A stretch of DNA of 64,000 bases from Aphelenchoides besseyi (Eukaryota > Nematoda > Chromadorea > Rhabditida > Aphelenchoididae), in assembly GCA_024699855.1 (NCBI GenBank), contig JAMPIQ010000002.1:2232001-2296000 (forward strand), read 5' to 3'. Each line of letters opens with the position of its first letter. The stretch's first letter is position 1. A program made the position numbers and the translations under genes. The notes under the pieces were generated by a model. That model was not told the origin of the DNA, searched no databases, and saw only the letters and a list, made by a program, of their open reading frames with translations. Shown here one piece after another: positions 46,309 through 56,674 of the stretch.

Positions 46309-47000
46309 ATGGCTTCACTGGAGTTCGCAAGACGTGTCATGGGCTCAATAGCCGCAATGTTCAACGACAATCAAAATTATGACTTTGTAGTCAAAGTTGA
46401 AGACAAAGAGTTCAAGGTGAGCGAGTATGCTATCAATCGCCGTGATTTTTTAGGTCTTAAAACTCATCGTGGGCTGGCAATCCGAAGTTTTCCAGCGAAT
46501 GTTCATGTTGGATATGCGCGAAAAGTTCGAAAATCAGCTTGTGATCTCGAACTTCAGTGCCGAAGTCGTGGAGCAGATGCTGCGTTTTTGTTACACGGGA
46601 ACAATCGACAAAACAAAGTCCGAGATGGTGATGAAGGTCTACGAGATTGCTCATTTATATCAAATGACTTTACTGATGGTAAAAGTTCTTTGCTTCGTTT
46701 CTTCTATTCATATTTCAGAACACTTGCAAAGCGTATTTCGAACAAAATCTAAACATTCGGCAGATCTTTTCGTATCTGGTTTGGTCCTACATTTTTGGCG
46801 ATTCGACTATCAAAGATGTGTTCATCAATTACGCAGTCAAGAACATTGTCGAAATCCAAAAGTCAGACCAGTACTCCGATTTCTTCTATGCATCTCCGTC
46901 CATCATTTTCGATCTGTTCAACAAAGTTGCCATTCAAAATCTCAATTCCGCGTCTCAATACGATTCCTATGCAAACAACTACAAACGGTATCGAAGGTAG
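46309..47000 (+). CDS. BTB/POZ domain protein (copy 1)
   Basis: The BTB domain starts NYDFVVKVEDKEFK and after an intron continues VLKLIVGWQSEVFQRMFM, VISNFSAEVVEQMLRFCYTG and VYEIAHLYQMTLL. After a second intron a BACK-like helical region follows (FSYLVWSYIFGDSTIKDVFI) ending at 46998-47000. These proteins usually serve as cullin-3 substrate adaptors or dimeric scaffolds. No MATH domain precedes the BTB, and about 200 aa is the whole product. It is paralogous to the gene 0.4 kb downstream. Confidence 0.8.
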
Positions 47001-47393
47001 TATGCTTAAACAGTGCTCAGCAATTAGTGTCTGAATGTGTTTGTTCTGATCAAATAACTTTGATTTCAAGTAAACAAGAATGCTTAACTAATTGGAACGA
47101 AGAGTTCGTTATTCTTTCTCGTCTAATACAGACATTTGATACAACGTTTTGACGAAGATCATCTTGGAGATTTGACAAAACTAACAGTCAATTGAAGAAC
47201 CATAAACTCGATCGTTCAATTAATGCTTGAAGCCGGTAGTTGTCGTCTCAAAGTACACAAGGAGCTCGTGTGTGTCAAGACTTCCAAGTGGCACTGTAAA
47301 CGCGCGTCCAACAGATCGGGTGGTCAAGTCTGAGGATCTTTTGTCAGTTTTCCTAGTCCACTCTTTGGACTTTTGTGGCTTCTGAAATTGCAA

Positions 47394-48172
47394 ATGGAGG
47401 CGCAACTTGAGCTTATGCGATTGCTGGAGCAATCGTTTAACGATGAACATCAGTTCGACTTCATAGTGAAAGTTGAGAACACCGAGTTTAAAGTAAGTTT
47501 TGTCTTTTCTATTCACTATATTGATGGTTTCTAGGTGTTCAAGTACTTTTTGACGTTAAACTCCGAAGTCTTCAAGCGGATGATCGAAGGCAATTTCTCG
47601 GAGTCAAAGGAAAGTGCAGTTGAAATCAAGGACTTCAGTGCAGAACCGATCAAGCATCTGCTTCGTTTTTGCTATTGCGGGAAGTTGGAAGTGAAGGACG
47701 AAGAGCTGTTAGTTAAGGTCTACGAGGCTGCAGATAAGTACCAAATACATCAATTGAAAGTCAGTTTCCAATGAATGATCTCGTATTTAGTTTCCATTTT
47801 CAGTTGATTTGCTCCAAGAAACTGGGCGAACTTATGAAAGCTTCGACGGTCATAGAGCGTTTGATGTGGGCAGAGAAGTACAAGGATGACACTTTGATGA
47901 AGACATTGATTGATCAAGCCGTGAAAAACATCGAATTCATATCAGAAAATAGTGATCTACAGGTCCTGTTCCTCACGCTTCCAGAGATTGCGCTTAAATT
48001 ATTCCTCGCACTAGCTCATGTTCACCGTAAACAACAGTCACAACTAGTTAACGGAACTAGCCGTTATGGGTCACCTGATGATAAATGCCTCTCTCCACTG
48101 TATTCATATTCAACATGTTCACCGACACAAGCATATCGAAAGAAATCCCGTCGAGATAGATGCTGGGATTGA
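47394..48172 (+). CDS. BTB/POZ domain protein (copy 2)
   Basis: Tandem relative of the preceding gene with the same exon plan. MEAQLELMRLLEQSFND leads into FDFIVKVENTEFK, intron, VFKYFLTLNSEVFKRMIEG, IKDFSAEPIKHLLRFCYCG and VYEAADKYQIHQLK, intron, then CSKKLGELMKASTVIERL and TLIDQAVKNIEFIS. The tail (about 45 residues, Ser/Lys-rich, stop at 48172) differs from copy 1 and may be divergent or read through into flanking sequence. Probable cullin-3 adaptor by family. Confidence 0.78.
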
Positions 48173-48592
48173 GTTTCTGAAATGATCAGCAAAACTCGTG
48201 TCTTTAATTAATCGTCTTGTGTGTTCTGCCACAAATTTCATCTTATATAAACTGAACTGCAAAATCATTTGGGCGAACGAAGTGAATGTAATTTGTGAGA
48301 TTGCTGTTGAGAAGTCTATTCGCGTTGTCAAAACACCGGAGAAGAGATTTGAATGCTGACTATTGATCTACAGCAATTTCTCTCTTTTTCATGATCCAGA
48401 AGATGAGAAGACTGCCGTTTTTAAATGCTCTTGGCCTTCTGGTTTTGCAGAACAAAACGTTTTCATTGTGTTTCAATTCAGAAATGTCAGAATATCACCG
48501 ATTGGAAAGTTCGGAAGAAATGAATCGTTTAGCCGATTGAGGTTCTTCATTTTGGATTCTTGTCTCCTCGTTCTCGGTCATTTTCGATCGTG
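48173..48592. other. Spacer with possible coding remnant
   Basis: A short plus-strand frame ending near 48360 (NVICEIAVEKSIRVVKTPEK) looks protein-like but has no start or continuation. Possibly debris of a third BTB-type copy, unproven. Confidence 0.25.
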
Positions 48593-50404
48593 ATGTCTGA
48601 CGAGAAGAAGTGAGTTCTTTGATTCGATTGCATTTCAGCGATTTCAGCAGCCATTTACCACCTTCTAATTTGCCGACGAAAACTCAACAGTCGGAAACTG
48701 ATGAAGTCGACGGACATATGGACGAGTTCGGACGTTTCATTCGAAATAACGGGATGAGTTGGCCGTTAACTGCGTTTTTTCTGATCGGTGAGATGGCGGG
48801 AGCAGGACTAATCGCTATGCCCTATGCGGTTTCTCAATTAGGTGAGTTCAAAGAACGAAATTGGACAAACGAGTGCTTCAAGATTTCTATCCGGGACTTG
48901 CGCTTTGCGTCGTAACGGCCGTGATTTCGACCACAACTGCCGTTATGCTTGGCAATTCATGGGTTTTGATTCTGAAGAACCATCCTGAATACCGTCAAGC
49001 GCACATCCGACAACCATTCGCTGAAATCGGGCTCAGAGCTTTTGGCAAAGGAATGAAAGAGTTTGTTACTTATTGTCTGTACATCAGCCAATTTGGATCT
49101 ACGGCCATCTTACTTTTGCTGACGGCAAAGAATCTTCACGACGCTTTGGACTCATTTTTCGATGCACACATTCACTATTGCTATGTTGTGATCGTCGTAT
49201 CTCTGCTTTTATTGCCACTGATGTTCTTGAAATCTCCGAAGAATTTCTGGTGGGTCATTATATTTGGTATGGCTTGCACGGGACTGGCCATTTGCTTCTT
49301 TCTTGTTGGCGTTTCAATCGACTATCCAACGTGCTTTCCACATGCGACTCCCGCAAAATTCAAACCGGTTTCTGTTTTTTCATCGATCGGCACCATCATC
49401 TTCAGTTTCGGTGGACATTCAGTTTTCCCTACAATTCAACACGACATGACGAAACCGCACAAGTTCTACAAATCCACGGTTTTTGCATTTTGCGGTAAGC
49501 ATACTCAACACTTTGTTAATATCTTTTGGGTTCTAGCTGTTTTCTTGCTCTATGCACCAGTGATCGTCTTAAGTCAGATTACTTACGGATCTTCACTCCG
49601 TGCAAGTGTGATCAATTCGATTCAAACCAAATGGATTCAACAGACGATCAATCTGCTGATTATGTCGCATTGTTTCGTTGTCATCGTTCTGATGATCAAC
49701 CCAATGTCTCAATCACTTGAATCACAGCTGAACGTTCCACAAGGTTCCCTATTGGATTATTCTTCTAACTTAGATTGATTTTAGAGTTCGGTTGGAAGCG
49801 TGCATTGATGCGAACGACAATCATGGCTGCGTTATTGTTCGTTAGTGAAACAGTATCTTATACTTCAGAATACTCTTTCGGGCATTCATGTTTTCAGATT
49901 CCGAACTTTGGACCGTTGATGGACTTAATAGGTGGCTCCATATTCAATTTAACGGGACTCATTTTGCCCGTGTTCTTCTACCTATCTCTTTTGACCGACG
50001 ACAAAGAGATCGCCATTACACGTTCTAAACCCACGCAAAACTCCACGCAAACTAACATTTCAACTGATCAAATCGCTTCTCAAAAGCGTCCAACTTTGAA
50101 GCAAATCTACGCATCAACCAGTTGTTGGATGTTGGTTCTTTGCGGGATAATCGTTGGTAATACAATTAGTTTAAATTCGTCGATCTCTGGCATTTCAGTT
50201 TTTGCTATCTTCACCGGATTTGCAACAACAGTATCCGCAATTATGCAGTTGACTAGCACACATTTTCGAATCCCATGCTATGTCCTACCTTTCCTGAAGC
50301 AAGAATCAGACGCAGAATCGCTGCTGCCAACGTACTGTTGTGGGAACTACCAAAACATTACTTGGATTTCGAACTACACGTGTCCATCAAAAGATCATTT
50401 TTGA
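48593..50404 (+). CDS. Amino-acid transporter, SLC36/SLC32 (AAAP) family
   Basis: Multi-pass membrane symporter. After a six-codon first exon (MSDEKK), the acidic N-terminus leads to FFLIGEMAGAGLIAMPYAVS, the family's helix 1 with the Gly-rich unwound segment. Then come LALCVVTAVISTTTAVMLG, FWWVIIFGMACTGLAICFFL, GTIIFSFGGHSVFPTIQHDM (typical helix 6 motif), AVFLLYAPVIVLSQITYG, and FNLTGLILPVFFYLSLL near the end. Stop at 50404. About ten or eleven helices, five exons, all in frame. Substrate (small neutral amino acids, with protons) is inferred from the family. Confidence 0.85.
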
Positions 50405-50564
50405 CAGAAAATAAACTATTGACTTAAAATACTTGGTTGGGCAAAGTAGGCGTTCAATTGACCCGTTTGTGTGAAACCATAGAAGGCCCACGCAATTAGC
50501 CAAATTAGAAACCATTTTGTTTGCTCATTTTTCGGGCCAATGAAACGTTCGAACAGATAACGAG

Positions 50565-50572
50565 TATAAATA
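50565..50572 (+). promoter_or_regulatory. TATA box of the 50.6-kb secreted-protein gene
   Basis: TATAAATA lies 46 bases upstream of the ATG at 50619. Confidence 0.55.
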
Positions 50573-50618
50573 GCCGGACGTCAATGACGAAGACATCCAA
50601 TTCGGTCTTTCAATCAAA

Positions 50619-51011
50619 ATGTTCGTTTGCGCAAAACTCCAAATTGCAATTCTTTTCCTGGCATTTACAGTACACGGTAAGATCAGTCAAGTTCGTCTTA
50701 TAATTTGTGCTTCAGCATTTTCTTCTCAATCAAACGAACACGAATCGCAACTGGAAAATCAAGGCGACGGTTGGCGTCGTGGAATTCATCGGAATGTGAC
50801 GAAAGAGCGAGAGGGATTCGAAAGCCGTTGGGGTGGAGAAAGCGGCGGCTCTGAAGGTTCCCAATATCATCACCGATCGGAAACCATCGTAGATCAACAC
50901 GAATCTGAAGAGCGTTACAACAACCATAAGAACGAAAAGCATCGTGGTACAGAAGTTAAGAACAAGAACACTCAGAACAAAGGCGGAATTTTTGGATGGC
51001 TTTTCGGATGA
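50619..51011 (+). CDS. Small secreted hydrophilic protein (Gly/His/Glu-rich)
   Basis: A signal peptide (AKLQIAILFLAFTVH) is split from the body by an intron (GTAAGA...GCTTCAG, about 50687-50715). The mature part is about 97 residues, highly charged with His, Glu, Ser, Gly and Asn, no cysteines, ending in a hydrophobic-aromatic tip GGIFGWLFG and stop at 51009-51011. It has a TATA box and an AATAAA-like site at about 51033. No known domain. Composition suggests an intrinsically disordered secreted or cuticle/epidermal protein. Confidence 0.65.
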   Translation: MFVCAKLQIAILFLAFTVHGKISQVRLIICASAFSSQSNEHESQLENQGDGWRRGIHRNVTKEREGFESRWGGESGGSEGSQYHHRSETIVDQHESEERYNNHKNEKHRGTEVKNKNTQNKGGIFGWLFG

Positions 51012-52265
51012 GTTCTGATGACCATTGACATCTAATAAACTTTTACTTATCAAAGATAACTTGAACGAATAACGAATTGACGACTCTGGCTTTTCGGATT
51101 CTACTGAATTGCTTGATCAGTACATGGCAACTTACAAGAGGTGCAATCAAATGTCGACTGCAGATCAAAGAAGCAGCAACGTTGTTAACGGTAACAGACT
51201 TTCTTCTTCAGTTGTTTATGAATGGTAGTTTTTCGGTGATGACATTGGATTGAAACTTCTGATTGACAACTTAAATAATCAAAAATGATTGACGGAAGTC
51301 ACTCATTCGTTCAGAAATGTCGACTCCATGCACAACTATTTGGCGAAAACATCAGCGATGACTCAATCAAGCTGTCAATCATTCTGTCATCTCCGAAATC
51401 TTCATGGTCAAACTACAAATTCGCAAACGAGATCAGATCCACAGACACAACGCCGATGTGTACGTTTCTGGCGAAATTGAAGTCGAACAACGAAAACGGT
51501 AAAATTTACACGATGCTTGTGGCTCCACCATTCGCTCGACACTCTTCTTCCCGCTATGATCTATCGTGTTGTTTTGGGCAGACAGTTGAAGTCCTCGGTT
51601 ATTCCCACTCCTCAAGTTGTCAGTAGTGGTAATCGAAACACTCATAGTCCATCTAATCAGCTCAGTTTAGCATAATAGTTATATTGTAATAAACGTTCCG
51701 AATCGTGTCAAACCTTGATAGTATTGGGGAGCTGAAGAAGAAGTTAGCGATCAAATGAGAGAAAGCAATTTGACTGATTGCAACGTGTCGTTTATCTCGT
51801 CTACAGACGTGGGAATTCTGCGGAACTTCAAGACGGAAGTCACTTCGATTTCTGATGTAAAACGTTGAATTCGATTGAAATAAGTGGATTAGGTCTGACT
51901 GTTCATAAAAACGGTGTTAGTTGGTGATCGGTTCTTTGTGTCAATAGCCACTTGACCCAAATGTTAAACTCGTGGATTTTCTTGAGCTTATGACCGTGAA
52001 TTGTGGTCGAATTCGTTGGTAGTTGGAACAGCAGTTTGCAGCTCAGCGATTTCACGGTTCAACGAAATTGAAAAGAAGCAAAAAAGTTTGTCGAAAATCC
52101 GCCGAGTTCACGATCACGGAGATTATTTCGCAGGTCGTTTTTGCTGACGGTTCAAAATTCGAAAAGTTCGCCGGAAAAAACGGTCGTGCATCAATGGCGT
52201 TGATTTTCGACAGAATAATCCGTCCGAGGTCGATTGAGGATGATGTCGAGGGGCAATTTCGAGGG
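51012..52265. other. 1.25-kb region, only decayed or uncertain coding
   Basis: Short plus-strand frames at 51080-51230 and 51285-51625 look partly protein-like (for example KLSIILSSPKSSWSNYKF) but need frame changes to connect, and no domain can be named. The long plus-strand frame at 52023-52550 overlaps the promoter and the real gene that starts at 52342, so it is a shadow. Confidence 0.3.
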
Positions 52266-52272
52266 TATAAAA
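52266..52272 (+). promoter_or_regulatory. TATA box of the 52.3-kb gene
   Basis: TATAAAA lies 70 bases upstream of the ATG at 52342. Confidence 0.5.
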
Positions 52273-52341
52273 CCGAGGTCGGTCAGTTGGAGACTCCAAT
52301 TCACTCTCTTACTTCTCCTCAACTTTTCTGTTCATCCGAGA

Positions 52342-52771
52342 ATGAAGCTCCAAGTTTCTGTTTTCTGCGTTTCTTTGCTCGTCGCCAATGTTGGCGCCCA
52401 AATGCTCGGCAGTTCGTACGGTTATGGATATCCGAGCGGTGGTTATGGAAGTTCGATGGGCAGTGGATATGCAGGATCCTTTTCACCGTATGGAAGGTAT
52501 TTTCGTTTCATCATTTCAACCTTAACTTGTTTCTAGTCCCTATGGCATGAGCGGCATGAGTGGAATGAGCGGCTTTCCTGGAGCAATGGGCGGTATGCAA
52601 GGACTCTACGGAATGAACTCGATGGGCTACGGCAACCAGATGATGATGAGCGGTTACGGATCGCCGTATTCGCGTTTCGGTTCTTCTCAGTACGTTGGTG
52701 GTCGTTCGCCGTTCTTTTACTCGCCGTTGGAACCTTTCTCGGGGATTTCAAAAAAGGCCAAGAAGGCCTAG
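52342..52771 (+). CDS. Secreted Gly/Met/Tyr/Ser-rich protein
   Basis: The signal peptide (MKLQVSVFCVSLLVANVGA) precedes a low-complexity mature region of about 110 residues rich in Gly, Met, Tyr and Ser with GYG, SGM and GMSG repeats. An intron (GTATTT...TTTCTAG, about 52497-52535) joins SFSPYG to SPYGMSG in frame. It ends in a basic tip (ISKKAKKA) at 52769-52771. This composition is common in nematode cuticle-associated or antimicrobial-like peptides; no specific function can be assigned. Confidence 0.7.
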
Positions 52772-53251
52772 ACAATCGAAAAGTTCAAATGGATCGATCA
52801 CAAGTCCAAGAGCTTTTGATCGAGTTCATTCGATTGTTTTGTTGTGACGATGAGTGAATTCCTTTAACTTATTCGATGGTTTCGGTATCACTTTCCTTTC
52901 GTTTCTCTCATTCCAATCCACGACTTTCACGTTCCCATTAACATTTCTGTGTTTTCAGCCTTAACCGTCCGATTCCCCTTCCAATTCAACCGGCTGTTGT
53001 CACTTCTCCGAAATTCGGAATCAACGATCCGAATTGTCTTTGATCATCCTCTCACTTTCCTGATTGCGAATTTCGTTGGCTTTCACTTTTTATCGAATAA
53101 AAACGACCAATCCATAGAATCGATTTTGAGGTTAACAGAATGACAATAAGCACCTTCAAACTAAACGAATTTCATGGCACTTCGGATGTTTGAGAATAAG
53201 GACACCAGTGTTTTCAAGAGTCGAATTGCAGGGCAAGAGAAAGAAGATCAG
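52772..53251. other. Intergenic region
   Basis: No gene seen; 3' flanks of two convergent genes. Confidence 0.45.
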
Positions 53252-56200
53252 TTATGTTCGTCTTAAGTAGGCGTGCCGATACAACGATCCGTTTCGACGA
53301 TCGTTCCAACGACAACGAAGAATACGCATGTACTACAAAAAGATCAGTTGATTAACAGAAGTTCGTTGAAATCTTACCGTTTTAAGAAATCGACCATTAC
53401 AAGCGTAACAAATCGGATTAATCTGAAATCGCGTTTTTAGAAGTCGAGTGCAAGAACAAACCGTCGAGTTGATGTAGCACAAACAATACGAAATAGTGAA
53501 AAGAACGTCGGGAATCGAATTCGGAAAGAAAGCTTCCCACACGACGATTACTGAAGGGAATTGAATTAGCGATTGCAGCATAAAGTCATTACCATTGTAC
53601 GGTGTCCATGTGACAATGAAAGCGAATAGAATTGCCGAGAGAGTTTTTGCAGCTTTTGAGTCCTGACGACGCTCATTTTTGCGACGTTCTTTCTCGCTTT
53701 TTCGTTGCTGCAAATCCAACCGTTCCACGAGATCCTCGGCTTCGACTTACGTGATCGTCTCGTTGAGTTCCCGAAACAACGCTGAACTTCCCATTGATTT
53801 GCGATTGTTGTGAAACTTTTGCCGTGAGACCACCAGCAATTGACGGCGCTAACGTTTCGTTTGGAAGACTTAAACGCGGTTGTTTGCCGTTTTCAATCAA
53901 CGCAGCACCGTTGCCGGAAACTCGTTTACCGGAAGATCGATTCGAATCGACCGGCGACGTTGTTCTGAAACCAACAATCGAATTCGAAGTTAACATTTGG
54001 GGTTTTACGTGTAGCAATCGGAATCACAGGATGACAATCGAACTGACGGTCTTTTGCTCTCACCCTCCCGATACTCAATGAGCACCGTGTAGGAATGAAT
54101 GACGGGCGTTGCGACGGCATTCAACCCGTCAGTTGTGTTGCCAGCAGTTCGCGTTCGAAACCTTCCGGTTCCTGCTCCATTTGCCGTGGGACTCACTGGT
54201 CTTCCGTCCGTTGAAATTGCGTCCTGAACATGACGATAAGATCGATTTCATTCACCGAGTACTTACATCAGGATTCTTCAGCCAATCAGTTCCGTCGACA
54301 GGAATGGCAACATCCGAAGCCGAGGACACATCTTCAGAAGAAACTGCCGTGTCCGTTTTCCCAATGCAATAGCGCAGCCACGAGATCTTGTCTCGAGGTC
54401 TCAATCTGAAGAACAGAACAATTTTCGAACAACAAATCGAAGTTTACCGCGATTTTGTCGGTACTCCATCCATGAATGGGATCACTTGTTTGTTTCGTTT
54501 ATCCGATCCTTTGCGTTCTTTAAAGGAATCCGAGTCGTTGGGAAACGCATTTCGCGTTCCAATTCCCCGAATCTGAAAACACAAATTGAAGAAGTTTACG
54601 AGGGAACCACAACAGTGCACAGCACGAACAATTAAAAGAACCACACGGTTAAAGTGAACGTTAAAAAACACGATAACCACGTGCAAAAATTGAGGTGCTG
54701 CAGCAAAAAGATCGTGCCGTTAAAGGTGCCGATTAGTGAATTGGAGAAACAATGAAGATGTTAGCCGAAAGAAAGCAACTTGTTAGGATCCAAAATGTTA
54801 GAGTCGATAAGCAAGTAGTTCAATTCTGGACAACCTTTGCTATACAACCGCCGAGACAACCGCAGTCGCGTAGATTGTCGAAGGTGCCGCGAAAGGAAAC
54901 CCGCGATCCACGTCTCGAAATGTCGCCGTCGTCCTGCGGCTCGGAAGTCTGAGGGTGCTGGAAAATCAGATTGCTATCAAGAGAATTTGAGAAACACGAA
55001 GTTTTCGAGTGCACAGAAGCAATGAACACAGTAAGACCGGACATTAACAGTCGAGAGCAAACCTCAAGACAACCGATCAGTGTGCGCCGTGCGGAGCATT
55101 CGAATGCTGAAAAGAACACAAAGCCGAGAATCTGGATGCAAGTGCGATTTTGGTGAAACGCAAATGAGAAGGTGAGAAGCGTGTACAACCGAACAAAAAA
55201 GCTCACAACTCACTGAAACAACCGGAGCAGGTAAAACGAAGCTCATTCGTAGGGCAACATGTCGGATCTGAAGACAAACCACATTTTCAAGCAGAAGCAA
55301 AAACTGAATAATCAAAAACCGGAGGGGAAGTTTGTGCCGAAAATGAAACTAAGCGGGCAAAGAAACTCAAGAAAACAGAAGGAAGTTTTCGTAAAAAATC
55401 AACAAACAAACGGACCAGCGGCAACATTAGGGAGTGTAAAGCCGAAGTGGCACCGATTTGGGTTGGCGTTCCAAACATCTGAAAAATTGCAGCATTTCGG
55501 CACACTAAACGGGAATTAGCGCGTTGGGAAGGGTTTCTGCGCAGAGGTTGTTAACAACAAAATTACAAGCGACTTTCGGACATTTTCCTGGGACATAAAA
55601 GCGGACGTATAAACCGGCGGACTCGAAACTCACTCCTGCCTGCAAATGTCTGAACTGTTTCTGACGTCTTTTGGTCTCTCGATACACACGCCAATACAAG
55701 TACATCATGATGGAGACGGGAAGATAGAAGGCGGCAATTGCAGTACCCAATGTTGCGAATTGCGCCGTCCACTTTTTTCCGCTATCAGCCAGAAACTGCA
55801 CAACACAAGTGCCCTCTGCCACCGTGAACTCGCCTTGAATGTACCTGAAAAGAAGTTTGTAAACTAAACTTAAAGTAAAAACTTACCCCCATAGAATGAT
55901 CCACGGCGGCCACAAGATCAACGAAACCAAATAGGCGCAGAAGATCGCCATCAGAGCTTTGCGTGTGGTACGTCGCGGTCTGTAGGTCAACGGTCTTGTA
56001 ATGGAGAAGTAGCGATCGAAACTGATCAGCAAAAGACTGAGAACAGATGCGTTGCTCATTAGATAGTCGATGGAGAGCCAGAATTGACATAATCCCCATC
56101 CGATTCCCCAGTAGCCGATACTCGTGTAGTAAGTCATCAATGGAATTGAAATGCAGCCGATAGTAAGGTCGGCAAAGGCGAGTGCAAAAAGAAAGTAATT

Positions 56201-56422
56201 TGAGATCGTTTGCAACTGCCGATCCAAACGAATCGAGATCATAACCATGAGGTTACCGGCTACTGTAGCAATAGAGAAAATGATTCCGATTACAATCACC
56301 GGCACAACTCCGAACTGTGTGCCGGCGGTTGTCATTTCGATTGTTGGAGCGACAGTGGAAGTCGTTTCGGAGTGATTTGTGCGATGTGAAATTGAAGTGG
56401 GAATTTCGGTTGTGTTGAGCAT
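53252..56422 (-). CDS. gar-3: Muscarinic acetylcholine receptor (GAR family)
   Basis: Class A GPCR. TM1-TM4 are in one exon at 56422-55883: VAGNLMVMISIRLDRQLQTI, LFALAFADLTIGCISIPLM, LSIDYLMSNASVLSLLLISF (amine-binding Asp in TM3), DRYFSITRPLTYRPRRTTRK. The next exon gives TM5 (LGTAIAAFYLPVSIMMYLYW). A long third loop is spread over exons between 55640 and 53700, with SYTVLIEYREGE and PSVRLSSCDSD. TM6 is ILFAFIVTWTPYN, and TM7 CYINST|INPICYA is split by a 39-bp intron. The final exon reads YMRILRCRW with stop at 53252-53254. The residue set fits acetylcholine receptors; gar-3 is favoured over gar-1/gar-2 by eye only. The first ATG used is 56422. A further upstream exon (56476-56674, MARDFSSSDVAAAV...) could join through a GC-AG intron. 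Loop exon limits near 54.2-54.6 kb are uncertain. Confidence 0.8.
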
Positions 56423-56475
56423 CGAGGAAAGAGCCTGAAAGCATGGAGTCGACGACCTCAATTAGTCGGCCACTC

Positions 56476-56674
56476 GCCTGCATAACCACGTAGAGGACCT
56501 TGGAGTCGCTGGCCGACGGTTGTGATTCCGATTGCTCGTCCAGAAGTCGAGCAGCGAAACGAGCAGCAAGTTCGGCGGCAGCGAACGGGAGTGCCGTTGG
56601 CGAAGTCGTGGAGCGGAGAGGAACGGCCGATTTAACGGCGGCGGCAACATCGCTGGACGAAAAGTCGCGGGCCA
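56476..56674 (-). CDS. Possible upstream exon of the muscarinic receptor
   Basis: An open stretch from ATG (MARDFSSSDVAAAVKSAVPL) to VLYVVMQ ends at CAG|GCGAGT, which could be a GC-AG donor, and TTTCAG follows 42 bases later before ALSSMLNTTEIP. It is Ala/Ser-rich with no signal sequence. It might instead be untranslated, with translation starting at 56422. Confidence 0.35.

Noticed and set aside
52023..52550. Long plus-strand open frame of 175 codons
   Set aside because: It spans the TATA box and overlaps, in another frame, the well-supported signal-peptide gene starting at 52342; no domain.
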